From Ruminococcus flavefaciens (GTDB lineage Bacteria; Bacteroidota; Bacteroidia; Bacteroidales; P3), in contig JAMPAI010000001.1 of the NCBI GenBank assembly GCA_023667315.1, positions 366,820-430,819 of the forward strand: DNA of 64,000 bases, read 5' to 3'. The notes under the pieces are model-generated. The model saw nothing but the letters and a program-made list of their open reading frames with translations. It ran no database searches and was not told where the DNA came from. A program made the position numbers and the translations under genes. Shown here one piece after another: positions 28,401-37,002 of this stretch. Numbering within the stretch: position 1 is the first letter of the stretch; each line of letters begins with the position of its first letter.

Positions 28401-30305
28401 TTACCTCACGATAAGCCGTCTGGTATATGTCCGGTTTCCGGCGGTGAGTTTGATGAAATAAAGGCCGGCAGCGGGAAGCGAGCCGGTAAAGCGCCCGCCT
28501 TGCGTGCGGCCTGAACGGATGCAGGCACCGGCGGCATCGTAGATCTGCAATTGCGCGTCTTCTTCCGCCTCCACGGTAAAGCTGCCGTTGGTGGGGTTGG
28601 GGTAAAGCTTCACTCTCATGGCTTCATCCACCTCATTTCCCGTTCCCACTTCTATATAGACGGTATCGGTTATATAGACGGTATCGGTTATATAGACGGT
28701 ATCGGTGATGATTATCGTATCAAGAATGGGTTTGGTCAGTGTGGTTTTATACGTTACCTCGTTAACGGTAGCCGTGGCGGTGTAGGTCTTTAAGCCCGTC
28801 TCTCCTTCCGAAATTTTCTCTGTCAGATTGACTGCCGGCTTGACTTCGGTTCGGCAACGCGGACAGGCAAGCGATAAGGTGGCTTTAGGCTCGACGGACC
28901 AGTTCCATTCCACGTTGGTAAAAGGGTCTTTGTGAATGGGAATATATTTGGCATAAACCGTATCGGAATATTCGGTTCCCTCTTTTGAATAAGCACAGAG
29001 ATAAGTGGTGTCGGTTATTGCAATAGGATTTGTATATCTTAAGGTCGGTGCGGCATCTTTCCCGAGCCCGTAGTAAATTTCGGCATCTGTTTTAGCCGAA
29101 ATGGCAATTCTGGTGCCACAATCCACGATTTCCCTACTTTCGCTAAAAACAGGAGTCAAGGGTAAATCTCCATATTCTTCGATGGCGAATTCTTTCCAAA
29201 CATCGGCTTGAGAATAGGCCGTTTCTGAACCCGCCGGCACGTATAGACTTATGAGGTCAAGGCTTAAACCCTCAAAAACGTCACGTGAAATAGTTTGTGG
29301 CGTTTTACTTTCATTACGTACAGAGGTCAAGCCGCTGCAACCCTGAAAGGCTGCACTCCCAAAACTGGTTAGACTTTTAGGAAAGATTACGGAAGTTATA
29401 TTGCTACAATCGTCAAAGGCGCAGGTACCAATGCTGGTCAATCCTGCGGGAAAGGTCAGGACTCCGGTAAATCCGCTACAACCGCTAAAGGTGTATTCTC
29501 CAGTTCTTGTCAATTTTTCGGGAAGTGTTAGATTCCCTGTAAACCCAGTACAATTACAAAAGGCTGCTTCGCCAATATTAGTCAATCCCCCAGGAAGGAT
29601 TAACGACCCTGTAAATCCACTGCAATCGCCAAAGGCGTATGCTCCAATTCTTGTCAATCCTTCGGGAAGTGTTAGATTTCCGGTAAATCCAGTACAAGTA
29701 CGGAAGGCTGCTTCGCCAATATTAGTCAATCTATCGGGAAGAGTCAACGTTCCCGTAAATTTGCAATAGAAAAAAGTAAAGTCTCCTATGCTGGTCAAAT
29801 TTGCAGGAAGAGTTAGTGTTCCCGTAAATCCGCTACAACTCCTAAATGCTTGTTCCCCAATGCTTGTTAAGCCCTCGGGAAGGGACAACGACCCAGTAAA
29901 TCCGTTACACTCATAAAAGGCATAACTGCCAATGCTTGTCAAACCCTCGGGAAGGGTCAACGAACCGGTAAATCCGCTACATTCATAAAAGGCCTGATCG
30001 CCAATGCTTGTCAAACTTTCGGGAAGGGTCAACGAACCGGTGAATCCGCTACAATGTCTAAATGCCCCCCTTCCAATATAAGTTATGCCTTCTTCTAAAA
30101 CCAATCGGGTCACTGCTACACCCCAAGGTGCGCCACCATAATAGTCATCCATCGCCCCGGTTCCTCTAATCGTCAGCGTTCCATCTTCGTCCAAAGTCCA
30201 GGTCAGGTTTTCCCCGCAGGTGCCGCTTTGCTGTGCGGAAGCACTAGTCAAGCAACCTATCAGCAAGAAGACCACAAACAAAAATTTTTTCGTTAAATAT
30301 TTCAT
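28401..30305 (-). CDS. BspA-like leucine-rich-repeat protein with T9SS sorting domain
   Basis: A 634-residue secreted protein. Signal peptide ends near residue 25 (TSASA|QQ). Residues about 66-330 hold eleven LRR_5 (BspA-type) repeats of 24 residues with consensus LTLPEGLTSIGxxAFxxCSGFTGS; one repeat (FTFFYCKFTGT) is a residue short. Then come a YVPAGSETAYSQADVW segment typical after such arrays, a chitobiase/FN3-like C-terminal region, a (TDTVYI)3 linker, and a type A T9SS domain (LYPNPTNGSFTV ... RRLIVR). LRR_5 proteins are usually adhesins or binding proteins. Base composition is visibly more AT-rich in the repeats than in neighbouring core genes. Confidence 0.9.
   Translation of the reverse strand: MKYLTKKFLFVVFLLIGCLTSASAQQSGTCGENLTWTLDEDGTLTIRGTGAMDDYYGGAPWGVAVTRLVLEEGITYIGRGAFRHCSGFTGSLTLPESLTSIGDQAFYECSGFTGSLTLPEGLTSIGSYAFYECNGFTGSLSLPEGLTSIGEQAFRSCSGFTGTLTLPANLTSIGDFTFFYCKFTGTLTLPDRLTNIGEAAFRTCTGFTGNLTLPEGLTRIGAYAFGDCSGFTGSLILPGGLTNIGEAAFCNCTGFTGNLTLPEKLTRTGEYTFSGCSGFTGVLTFPAGLTSIGTCAFDDCSNITSVIFPKSLTSFGSAAFQGCSGLTSVRNESKTPQTISRDVFEGLSLDLISLYVPAGSETAYSQADVWKEFAIEEYGDLPLTPVFSESREIVDCGTRIAISAKTDAEIYYGLGKDAAPTLRYTNPIAITDTTYLCAYSKEGTEYSDTVYAKYIPIHKDPFTNVEWNWSVEPKATLSLACPRCRTEVKPAVNLTEKISEGETGLKTYTATATVNEVTYKTTLTKPILDTIIITDTVYITDTVYITDTVYIEVGTGNEVDEAMRVKLYPNPTNGSFTVEAEEDAQLQIYDAAGACIRSGRTQGGRFTGSLPAAGLYFIKLTAGNRTYTRRLIVR
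28653..28715 (-). repeat. Short tandem repeat encoding (ITDTVY) linker
   Basis: An 18-bp unit (plus strand TATATAGACGGTATCGGT) occurs three times in a row, the last diverging at its end. It encodes a Thr/Asp/Val/Tyr linker just before the T9SS domain of the leucine-rich-repeat protein. Whole-codon unit length means copy-number change would not break the frame. Confidence 0.85.
29300..30110 (-). repeat. 72-bp tandem repeats encoding leucine-rich repeats
   Basis: Roughly eleven consecutive 72-bp units, highly similar in places (e.g. ACAGGAAATCTAACACTTCC-like segments recur at 72- and 144-bp spacing). The two-unit pattern (FTGNLTLPEGLTRIG / NIGEAAF recurring every second or third repeat) suggests block duplications of more than one unit. 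Confidence 0.8.
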
Positions 30306-30391
30306 GATACATCAAATTATTGACAATAAAAATAGTTAATTAATTTATAGCCTCGCTGTTTTTTATTTCCAAAGGCATTTTTAGGGTACAC

Positions 30392-30551
30392 TTGTAACTT
30401 TAACTTCGTTGAAGTTACTTCGTTTCGGTAGAATCCAAACGAGTTTGGCTTCTGCGTTCAACTTTTTGTAACTTTAACTTCGTTGAAGTTACTCCGTTTC
30501 GGCAGAATCCAAACGAGTTTGGCTTCTGCGCTCAACTTTTTCGTAACTTTA
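30392..30551 (+). repeat. 74-bp tandem repeat carrying a promoter-like element, two full copies plus a third start
   Basis: Copy 1 (30392-30465) and copy 2 (30466-30539) differ at only three positions, all T in copy 1 and C in copy 2. Each holds TAACTTTA, the palindrome TAACTTC-GTT-GAAGTTA, and a stem-loop around CCAAAC-GA-GTTTGG flanked by (C/T)AGAA and TTCTG. A third TAACTTTA (30544-30551) follows, 22 nt after a TTG (30519-30521), and is the likely ctp promoter. The rest of the 30306-30391 spacer is AT-rich without other signals. Confidence 0.85.
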
Positions 30552-30559
30552 CCCCTATT

Positions 30560-32179
30560 ATGAATCAGGAAAGAAACCCTTTTTATACTTGGATTGCGGT
30601 GGCGCTGGTGTTCGTGCTGGGGCTGCTGGCGGGGGCGGTGGCCATGCAGAAGCGTATCGGCGGTATCAGGCCGGTTATCAATTACGTGCAGGGCTCCAAG
30701 ATCGATGCGGTGATGCGGCTTATCGACGCCAATTACGTGGATACCGTAAATAACGAGAAACTGGTTACCTCCGGCCTGGATGCCATACTGCACAGCCTCG
30801 ACCCCCATTCGGTCTATCTTCCGCCCCAGGACTTCACCAAGGCCGAAGAAGAGATACAGGGCAATTTTCAGGGTATCGGCGTGCAGTTCCGTATGATAAA
30901 CGATACGGTTACGGTAATCATGCCCGTTAGCGGCGGGCCTTCCGAAAAGGTGGGCGTGCAGCCCGGCGACAAAATTATCGTGGCGGGAAACGACACCATT
31001 TCGGGCAAAAAGATGAACACCGACCAGGTGATAAAGCACCTCAAGGGCCCCAAGGGAACCAAGGTGCGCTTAGGCTTGCAGCGGGCGCAGTCGCCAACGC
31101 TGGTGTGGGTGGAGGTTAGGCGCGATGTGATTCCCACCTACAGCGTGGACGTGCATTTTGTGGTGGAACCCGGCATAGGCTACGTAAAGGTGAGCAAGTT
31201 CTCGGCCACCACCGCCAAGGAATTCGACAAAGCCATGCGCGACTTGGCCTCGCGGGGCGTAAGCAAGGTGATGATAGACCTGCGTTCCAACGGCGGCGGC
31301 TTGCTGTCGAGCTGCATCGATATGGCCGATATGTTCCTGCAGGCCGACGATGCCATTGTCTATACCGAGGGCAGGAACCGCCGCCGCACCCAGATAAATG
31401 CCGGGGGCAACGGCAAGTACCGCGATATGGAAATGGTGGTGCTGATTGACGAATGGTCGGCATCGGCCAGCGAGATCTTTGCCGGCGCCATGCAGGACAA
31501 CGACCGGGGCACGATCGTGGGCCGGCGTTCGTTCGGCAAGGGCTTGGTGCAGGAACAGATGGACATGAGCGACGGCAGCGCGCTCCGCCTTACCGTGGCG
31601 CGCTATTACACGCCCTCGGGACGCTGCATACAGAAGCCCTACGACGGCGGTTACGAAGCCTACGAGGAAGACATGCTGCAACGTTACCTGAACGGCGAGA
31701 TGACTGGAACCGACAGCCTCTCGCGCACCGATACGGTAAAGTACTATACCAAGGGCGGCCGCGTGGTCTATGGCGGGGGCGGCATCGAACCCGATGTGGT
31801 GCTGCCTTACAAGACCGACAGCCTGTTCGTGTATCAGAACCGGCTTTCGAACGGCGGCTACAACTACGATTTCTCATTTTCCTACACCAATAGGAACCGG
31901 GCGAAGCTGAAGGCGGAATATCCCTCGGCGGAAATCTTTACAAAGAAGTTTGAGGTAAGCGATGCCTTGTTCGAGGAGTTCCTTGCCTATACCGAGAAGA
32001 AAGGCCTGGCGCGCGACAAGGCCAGCATCGCGAAATACGGAAACAACATGCGGCTCACGCTCAAGGCACTGATAGGCCGCGACCTGTACGACGACCTGGG
32101 ATTTTATCCCACCTACCTGCAGCGCGACGACGACTTTACCGAAGCTTTAAAACTGATGAAAAACCCGATAGAGCTATGA
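30560..32179 (+). CDS. S41-family C-terminal processing peptidase
   Basis: A 539-residue periplasmic serine protease anchored by an N-terminal helix (residues 10-30). A PDZ domain (GIGVQFRMINDTVTVIMPV, roughly 95-180) precedes the S41 catalytic domain with Ser in SASASEIFAGAM and Lys in RRSFGKGLVQEQ, the Ser-Lys dyad of Ctp/Tsp proteases. Members trim C-termini of periplasmic or lipoprotein substrates. The ATG follows the promoter repeat by 9 nt, so its leader would be extremely short. It overlaps the next gene by 4 bp. Confidence 0.93.
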   Translation: MNQERNPFYTWIAVALVFVLGLLAGAVAMQKRIGGIRPVINYVQGSKIDAVMRLIDANYVDTVNNEKLVTSGLDAILHSLDPHSVYLPPQDFTKAEEEIQGNFQGIGVQFRMINDTVTVIMPVSGGPSEKVGVQPGDKIIVAGNDTISGKKMNTDQVIKHLKGPKGTKVRLGLQRAQSPTLVWVEVRRDVIPTYSVDVHFVVEPGIGYVKVSKFSATTAKEFDKAMRDLASRGVSKVMIDLRSNGGGLLSSCIDMADMFLQADDAIVYTEGRNRRRTQINAGGNGKYRDMEMVVLIDEWSASASEIFAGAMQDNDRGTIVGRRSFGKGLVQEQMDMSDGSALRLTVARYYTPSGRCIQKPYDGGYEAYEEDMLQRYLNGEMTGTDSLSRTDTVKYYTKGGRVVYGGGGIEPDVVLPYKTDSLFVYQNRLSNGGYNYDFSFSYTNRNRAKLKAEYPSAEIFTKKFEVSDALFEEFLAYTEKKGLARDKASIAKYGNNMRLTLKALIGRDLYDDLGFYPTYLQRDDDFTEALKLMKNPIEL

Positions 32180-33351
32180 AAAACCTGATGAAGATGTGTC
32201 TGCCCATAGGCATGACGGCCTTGATGGCAGCCTGCGCCCCCACGCAGAAAGAACTTATGTGCGCCGACTTCGGCAATGTGCAGGATGAAGTGTATCTGAG
32301 CATGGTGCCGCTTGCCGGAAGCGACAACGTGTATCTCGACACGATTGCCTTGCAAGACGGCAGATTTGTGCTGGATATGGAGATTGCCGAACCCACCGAG
32401 GTAACCTTGGAATTGGGCAGGGACCGCAAGGCCTATGGACGGCGCAAGCCCGCCGCCTCGGAAGCCTACCGCATCAACTTCCTGTTGCAGCCGGGCGAAA
32501 AGGTACGCATCAAGGCCGCCTACGGACAGGATTTCCTGGACTACGAACTTTCGGGTTCCAAGGAACTGAAGGCGCAGAGCGACCTGCGTACCAAGATGCG
32601 CGCCGAGTATGTGGAATTGGGCCTGCTCTACGATAAAATCGTGGAAGCCATGAAAGACGGGGTGGAAAACGCCGACGAAGCCTATATCGACAGCCTCTAT
32701 GAAGCCTATGGTGCGGCCAATATCCGCAAGGCCGAGGCCTCCCTGCACTTTATAAAGGAAAACGCCGACCGTATGCTCTCGGCCTTCCTGCTGCTGAAAC
32801 ATCCCGACCGCGACACCTTCCTGAACTTTCTGCCGGTGTTGGACAGCGCGCTTGTGCACGGCGCCTTGGCCGAAAAGATAGATCAGGTACGCCGCCAGGC
32901 CGAGTATATGCGCACGGTCCGCCAGAACGAAGCCAATCTTTCGGTCGGCGCGCAGGCTCCCGACTTTACGCTCTACGACTTGAACGGCAAGGCGGTTAAG
33001 TTGAGCGATTTTTCCAAGCGCTACGTGGTCTTGGATTTTTGGGGAACCTGGTGCCCCTGGTGCGTGAAAGGCATTCCGCAAATGAAGGAATACTACGCCA
33101 GGCATAAGGGCAAGGTAACCTTTATCAGCATTGCCTGCCGCGACAAGGCCGAAAAGGTAAAGGCGATGGTGGAGAAAGAAGGCATCAAGTGGGTCAACGT
33201 AATGAACGGCGAGGGCGAGGACGATATGGCACTCACCTTCGGCGTAAGCGGCTATCCCACCAAGATTCTGCTCGCGCCGGGCATGAAGGTGCAGAACCGC
33301 TACCTGGGCGAGGTCCCCGAATTTTATCAGGATTTGGACAACATTAAATAA
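32176..33351 (+). CDS. TlpA-like thioredoxin-fold lipoprotein
   Basis: A 391-residue protein with a lipoprotein-type leader (TALMAAC, lipidated Cys20). The N-terminal half (to about 235) has the beta-rich DUF4369-like appearance common in Bacteroidota TlpA proteins, plus a helical stretch. The C-terminal AhpC/TSA-thioredoxin domain carries GTWCPWCVKGIPQ (redox pair) and cis-Pro GYPTK. Predicted periplasmic membrane-anchored disulfide reductase or isomerase. Starts in the ATGA overlap with ctp, so translationally coupled. Confidence 0.9.
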   Translation: MKNLMKMCLPIGMTALMAACAPTQKELMCADFGNVQDEVYLSMVPLAGSDNVYLDTIALQDGRFVLDMEIAEPTEVTLELGRDRKAYGRRKPAASEAYRINFLLQPGEKVRIKAAYGQDFLDYELSGSKELKAQSDLRTKMRAEYVELGLLYDKIVEAMKDGVENADEAYIDSLYEAYGAANIRKAEASLHFIKENADRMLSAFLLLKHPDRDTFLNFLPVLDSALVHGALAEKIDQVRRQAEYMRTVRQNEANLSVGAQAPDFTLYDLNGKAVKLSDFSKRYVVLDFWGTWCPWCVKGIPQMKEYYARHKGKVTFISIACRDKAEKVKAMVEKEGIKWVNVMNGEGEDDMALTFGVSGYPTKILLAPGMKVQNRYLGEVPEFYQDLDNIK

Positions 33352-33359
33352 TACGAGCC

Positions 33360-34742
33360 ATGGCAACCAAAAACAACGGCAAAAAACAGGCGGAACCGCG
33401 TGCCAAAGCACCCCGCGGCGGCAAGCAACTGCCTAAGATCTTCGTGTTGGACACCAACGTGTTGTTGCACGACTATCATGCGATATACAAGTTCCAGGAC
33501 AACGACATCGTGATTCCGATGGTCGATCTGGAAGAGGTGGATCACTTTAAGAAAGGCAACGAACAGATTAACTTCAATGCGCGCGAGATCATGCGTGCGC
33601 TGGACAAACTCTCCGAACAGGGGCTGTTCGGGCAAGGCGTATCGTTGGGCAAGGGCATGGGAACGCTTACCGTGATGCTGGGCAAGGGGCTTACCGATGA
33701 GATGAAGGCGGCCTCGATGGCCGATATTCCCGACCACCGCATCCTGGCCGTGGCCCTAGACTTGCAGAAGGCGCATCCCGAACGCAAGGTGCGTCTGGTA
33801 ACCAAAGACGTGAACCTGCGCATGAAGGCCAAGTCGCTGGGCATGCCGGCCGAAGACTACCTGAGCGACAAGACGCCCGAAGAATCCGAATATGTAAAGC
33901 GCAAGATTGGCCGGGTCAAGGTGGCCGAGAAAGTGATCGCCAGCCTGTACGAACGCCCCGAGGGGATAAGCCCCGCCGACATCAAGGTGAAACCCGCCGC
34001 CAACGAATATTTTGAGCTGGTGAGCGGCGAGGCGCGCATGCCGGTGATGTACAACGCGCTTACCAAGAACGTGGTGAAGGTTTCCCCGCTCAAGGTAACG
34101 GGCATTTCGCCCCGCAACGACGAGCAGGCCTGCGCCCTGGATGCGCTGATGCGCCCCGACATTCCCTTAGTGGCGCTTACCGGCGTGGCGGGAACGGGCA
34201 AGACGCTCCTGGCCTTGGCCGCGGCTCTGGCGCAGATGAACAACTACAAGTCGGTGTTGTTGAGCCGTCCCGTCATTCCGCTTAAGAATCAGGACATGGG
34301 TTTCCTGCCGGGCGATGCCAACGAAAAGCTGGGTCCCTATATGCTGCCGCTCTACGACAACCTGGCGGTAATCAAGAACAAGACCCGTATCTCCACACAG
34401 GAATACACGCAGATAGAGGAAATGCAGAAAAGCGGCGCGTTCCAGATAACGCCCCTGGCCTATATCCGTGGCCGGAGCCTTTCCGACACCTATTTTATTA
34501 TCGATGAGGCGCAGAACCTTACCCCGCACGAGGTAAAGACCATCATTACCCGTGCCGGCGAAGGCACCAAGCTCGTCTTTACCGGCGACATCCATCAGAT
34601 AGACTCCCTCTATCTGGATGCCCGGTCCAACGGATTGAGCTATCTGTGCGACCGCTTGTTCGGGCAGGACATCTTCGCCCACGTGAACCTGCGCAAGGGC
34701 GAACGGAGCCGTCTGGCCGAAATTGCCGGTAAATTATTATAA
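33360..34742 (+). CDS. PIN-PhoH family ATPase/ribonuclease
   Basis: A 460-residue two-domain protein. The N-terminal PIN nuclease-like domain has acidic residues in FVLDTNVLLHD, DLEEVDHF and DHRILAVAL (roughly 25-150). The C-terminal PhoH ATPase domain has Walker A GVAGTGKTLLAL and FIIDEAQNLTPHEVKTIITRAG. This is the PhoH2 architecture, for which RNA helicase plus RNase activity has been reported in mycobacteria. It starts 8 bp after the TlpA gene and probably ends the ctp operon; the palindromic element at 34764 follows. Confidence 0.92.
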   Translation: MATKNNGKKQAEPRAKAPRGGKQLPKIFVLDTNVLLHDYHAIYKFQDNDIVIPMVDLEEVDHFKKGNEQINFNAREIMRALDKLSEQGLFGQGVSLGKGMGTLTVMLGKGLTDEMKAASMADIPDHRILAVALDLQKAHPERKVRLVTKDVNLRMKAKSLGMPAEDYLSDKTPEESEYVKRKIGRVKVAEKVIASLYERPEGISPADIKVKPAANEYFELVSGEARMPVMYNALTKNVVKVSPLKVTGISPRNDEQACALDALMRPDIPLVALTGVAGTGKTLLALAAALAQMNNYKSVLLSRPVIPLKNQDMGFLPGDANEKLGPYMLPLYDNLAVIKNKTRISTQEYTQIEEMQKSGAFQITPLAYIRGRSLSDTYFIIDEAQNLTPHEVKTIITRAGEGTKLVFTGDIHQIDSLYLDARSNGLSYLCDRLFGQDIFAHVNLRKGERSRLAEIAGKLL

Positions 34743-34763
34743 CAAATCAATTTACCGATATAA

Positions 34764-34890
34764 TAAAAGGGGCTAAAAGGTACTTAGATGCGAGGCTTCG
34801 CGTTGCAAGGTTGAGGGAGCTTACTTTTGTAAGTGACCGAAATCTTGCGGCGCGGTAACGAAGCAGATGAGTGCATTTTAGCCCCTTTTA
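34764..34890. repeat. 127-bp palindromic element with perfect 15-bp terminal inverted repeats
   Basis: TAAAAGGGGCTAAAA (34764-34778) and its exact complement (34876-34890) bound an element whose interior also folds back. GCGTTGCAAG pairs with CTTGCGGCGC using two G-U pairs, and GCTTAC-TTTT-GTAAGT forms the tip, so nearly the whole 127 nt is one long imperfect hairpin. It lies between convergent phoH and the vWA gene, and the right arm contains the vWA stop codon. It may act as a bidirectional terminator, but the length and terminal repeats are also those of a MITE/REP-like element. Confidence 0.85.
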
Positions 34891-36990
34891 TAGATTGCCG
34901 AAACGCTTTCTGGCGAAATATTCGAAGGAAAGGAATACAAGCAGGACAACTAAAATCCAAGTCCGGTTGAGTGGAGAAACATAGGTCTCTTCCGTTTTGA
35001 TGCGGGGTTTGAGGTCTGAACGCAGCAAGAGTTCTTGCGAGAGTTCCTTCCACACGGCCGGATTTTCTTTTTGGGCGTTTCCCCCGTAGAAAAATTTTCC
35101 CTGATAGGTGAGCGACAGGTTGCGCAGCAGCGCGAGGTTCGCCGGCAGTTTCGGGTTTTCCAGCTGTGGGTCGGAAACCGAGAGGCTGCCTTGGGTGCGG
35201 TAGGTCTCATCGCCCACACTGGCCTGCGCGGTATAGCGGTAGTCGCCTTCGGGCAGGAATCCGGCATCTAAGGCGTAGTGGTCGTTTGCCGGCACGAAAT
35301 CGAATCTGTATTCGGCTCCGGAACCTGTATGTTTCAGGTAAAATTGTACGGGCGCGTTCTCCACCTTCTCGAAAGCGGCGTTATACAGGAAGGCCTGTAC
35401 CCTGAGGGCTTCGGTGCTGCGGATGGAGGAAGGGCAGTGCAGTGAAAGGTTGCTTTCGGGCCTGGCCTGACAGAGCAGTTGCAGGCATTTGTCGAACAGG
35501 TGGTCGAACGCCTGGGTGTTGCCCGTTTCCTGAAAATCGGCCAGACGCCATTTCCAGAACTGGGTGCCGAAGCATACGGCCGTGCGCCGGAGGCCCGGGG
35601 CGCTGATCCAAAGCAGGGGATCTTCGGTGTTGAGCTGCAATATGTTCTGCGTAAAGAGCGATTGCCCGCCGCCGGTGTTGTAGCGGGCGAAAGGAGTTTG
35701 CAGGGGAGGGAATCTCTCCCACAAGACCCGTTCCTGGGGCGAAACGTTAAAGAGGCTGAATCCGGCGTTGAAATGCGCCTGCGCCTCATTCCACCGCGTT
35801 CCTTGGGGCTGCACCGAAACCCCTGCGTCGGCTTTGTTCAGCAACGAAAAAGAGGTGGAGGCCGCAAGCAGGTAAAACAGGGTTTTCTGCTCCAGCACAG
35901 GCTTGAGTTCGCCCAAGGGATAGCGCTCCGAAGGCAGCCCGTGCAGCACGACAAGGTCGTAGGATTCCAGCCGGGCGGGGTTGCGGGTCAGCTCGGCCAG
36001 GTCTTTGGCCAATACCACGTCGGTGCTGTATTTCTCCTGCGTCTGCAGGCTTCGGTGCAGGCAACCCAAGTCGGGGTGAGGCGCGTGTGCCAGCACCAGT
36101 ATCTTCTGCCGGTTCTCCAGCACGCGCACCAAAAGCTCGCGGCGGTTGTTCCGGGTGTCATATTCGTCTTTAATCGGTTCGAGTGCCAGCATATAGCGGC
36201 ATATCCCGCTGTCTTGCGTCGCTATGTTCCATTCCACCGTCTGTTCGCTCTTTCCCTGAAAGGGAATCACGGTGTCTTTAAGTAACCGCTTCTGCCCGAA
36301 GGCCTCCCGCAGCGAGAGCCTTGCCGTGGCCTGGGGCGCGCGGATCTGCCCGATGCGCACGCGCACTGGAAAGTTGTTGCCCTTATAGGCGTAGAGGTTT
36401 GTAACGGCCTGTTCGATAAAGATATCGGGATGGCGGTTGGTATCGCCGAAACCCACCGTATAGAGCGGCAGGGCCAGACTGCGGTAGGCCGACACCGCTT
36501 CCTGTCCCATATTGTTGTTTCCGTCCGAAAAAAGCACCACGGCGGCGTGGTCGTTGCCCGCGTTCCGCTGCCGTATGTAGTCGAACGCCCGGCCAAAATC
36601 GGTGGCGGGTTCGTTAAAGGAACAAACGGCCTTGCCGGCATCGAGCCCGAAGCCTACGGCCTGTACGTTGAATCGTTTGGAAAGACTGTTCGAAAGATTC
36701 TTGAACCGCTGCACCAGGACTGCGGTGTCGGCGGCGCCGCCCATCGACGAAGACTGGTCGAGCACCAGGAAACAGAGCGGTTTTTCGATGCGTTCCCGCC
36801 TCAGCTTCACCAAGGGCGAGAAAAACAGGAAGCAAATAAAAAAGACGAACCCGAAACGGAGGCAGGCCAGCAGGATCCGCCATCCCTTCGCGAGTTCGTC
36901 TTTTGTGTTCCTATAATACAATCCTGCGGCGTAGGCGGTGGCCGTTACAAGGGCGAGCACCCAAAACCATGAGCCGGAGAGGAATTGCAT
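34888..36990 (-). CDS. Membrane protein with von Willebrand factor A domain
   Basis: A 700-residue protein. Two N-terminal helices (roughly 8-25 and 38-60) precede a vWA domain with a MIDAS motif DQSSS (Asp78, Ser80, Ser82) and FSDGNNNMG. Beta-rich domains follow, and one C-terminal helix (WILVVLLVFLSFEYFA) with a basic tail (RKRFGNL). Similar Bacteroidota proteins resemble BatA/BatB-type or glutamine-amidotransferase-like membrane proteins; no amidotransferase motif is visible. The stop codon lies in the palindromic element. It follows fabG by 12 bp in the same direction. Function unknown. Confidence 0.82.
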   Translation of the reverse strand: MQFLSGSWFWVLALVTATAYAAGLYYRNTKDELAKGWRILLACLRFGFVFFICFLFFSPLVKLRRERIEKPLCFLVLDQSSSMGGAADTAVLVQRFKNLSNSLSKRFNVQAVGFGLDAGKAVCSFNEPATDFGRAFDYIRQRNAGNDHAAVVLFSDGNNNMGQEAVSAYRSLALPLYTVGFGDTNRHPDIFIEQAVTNLYAYKGNNFPVRVRIGQIRAPQATARLSLREAFGQKRLLKDTVIPFQGKSEQTVEWNIATQDSGICRYMLALEPIKDEYDTRNNRRELLVRVLENRQKILVLAHAPHPDLGCLHRSLQTQEKYSTDVVLAKDLAELTRNPARLESYDLVVLHGLPSERYPLGELKPVLEQKTLFYLLAASTSFSLLNKADAGVSVQPQGTRWNEAQAHFNAGFSLFNVSPQERVLWERFPPLQTPFARYNTGGGQSLFTQNILQLNTEDPLLWISAPGLRRTAVCFGTQFWKWRLADFQETGNTQAFDHLFDKCLQLLCQARPESNLSLHCPSSIRSTEALRVQAFLYNAAFEKVENAPVQFYLKHTGSGAEYRFDFVPANDHYALDAGFLPEGDYRYTAQASVGDETYRTQGSLSVSDPQLENPKLPANLALLRNLSLTYQGKFFYGGNAQKENPAVWKELSQELLLRSDLKPRIKTEETYVSPLNRTWILVVLLVFLSFEYFARKRFGNL

Positions 36991-37002
36991 GGAGGAGCGT
37001 TA

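Noticed and set aside
28653-28715. Mobile or regulatory repeat
   Set aside because: It is an in-frame 18-bp coding repeat for a protein linker.
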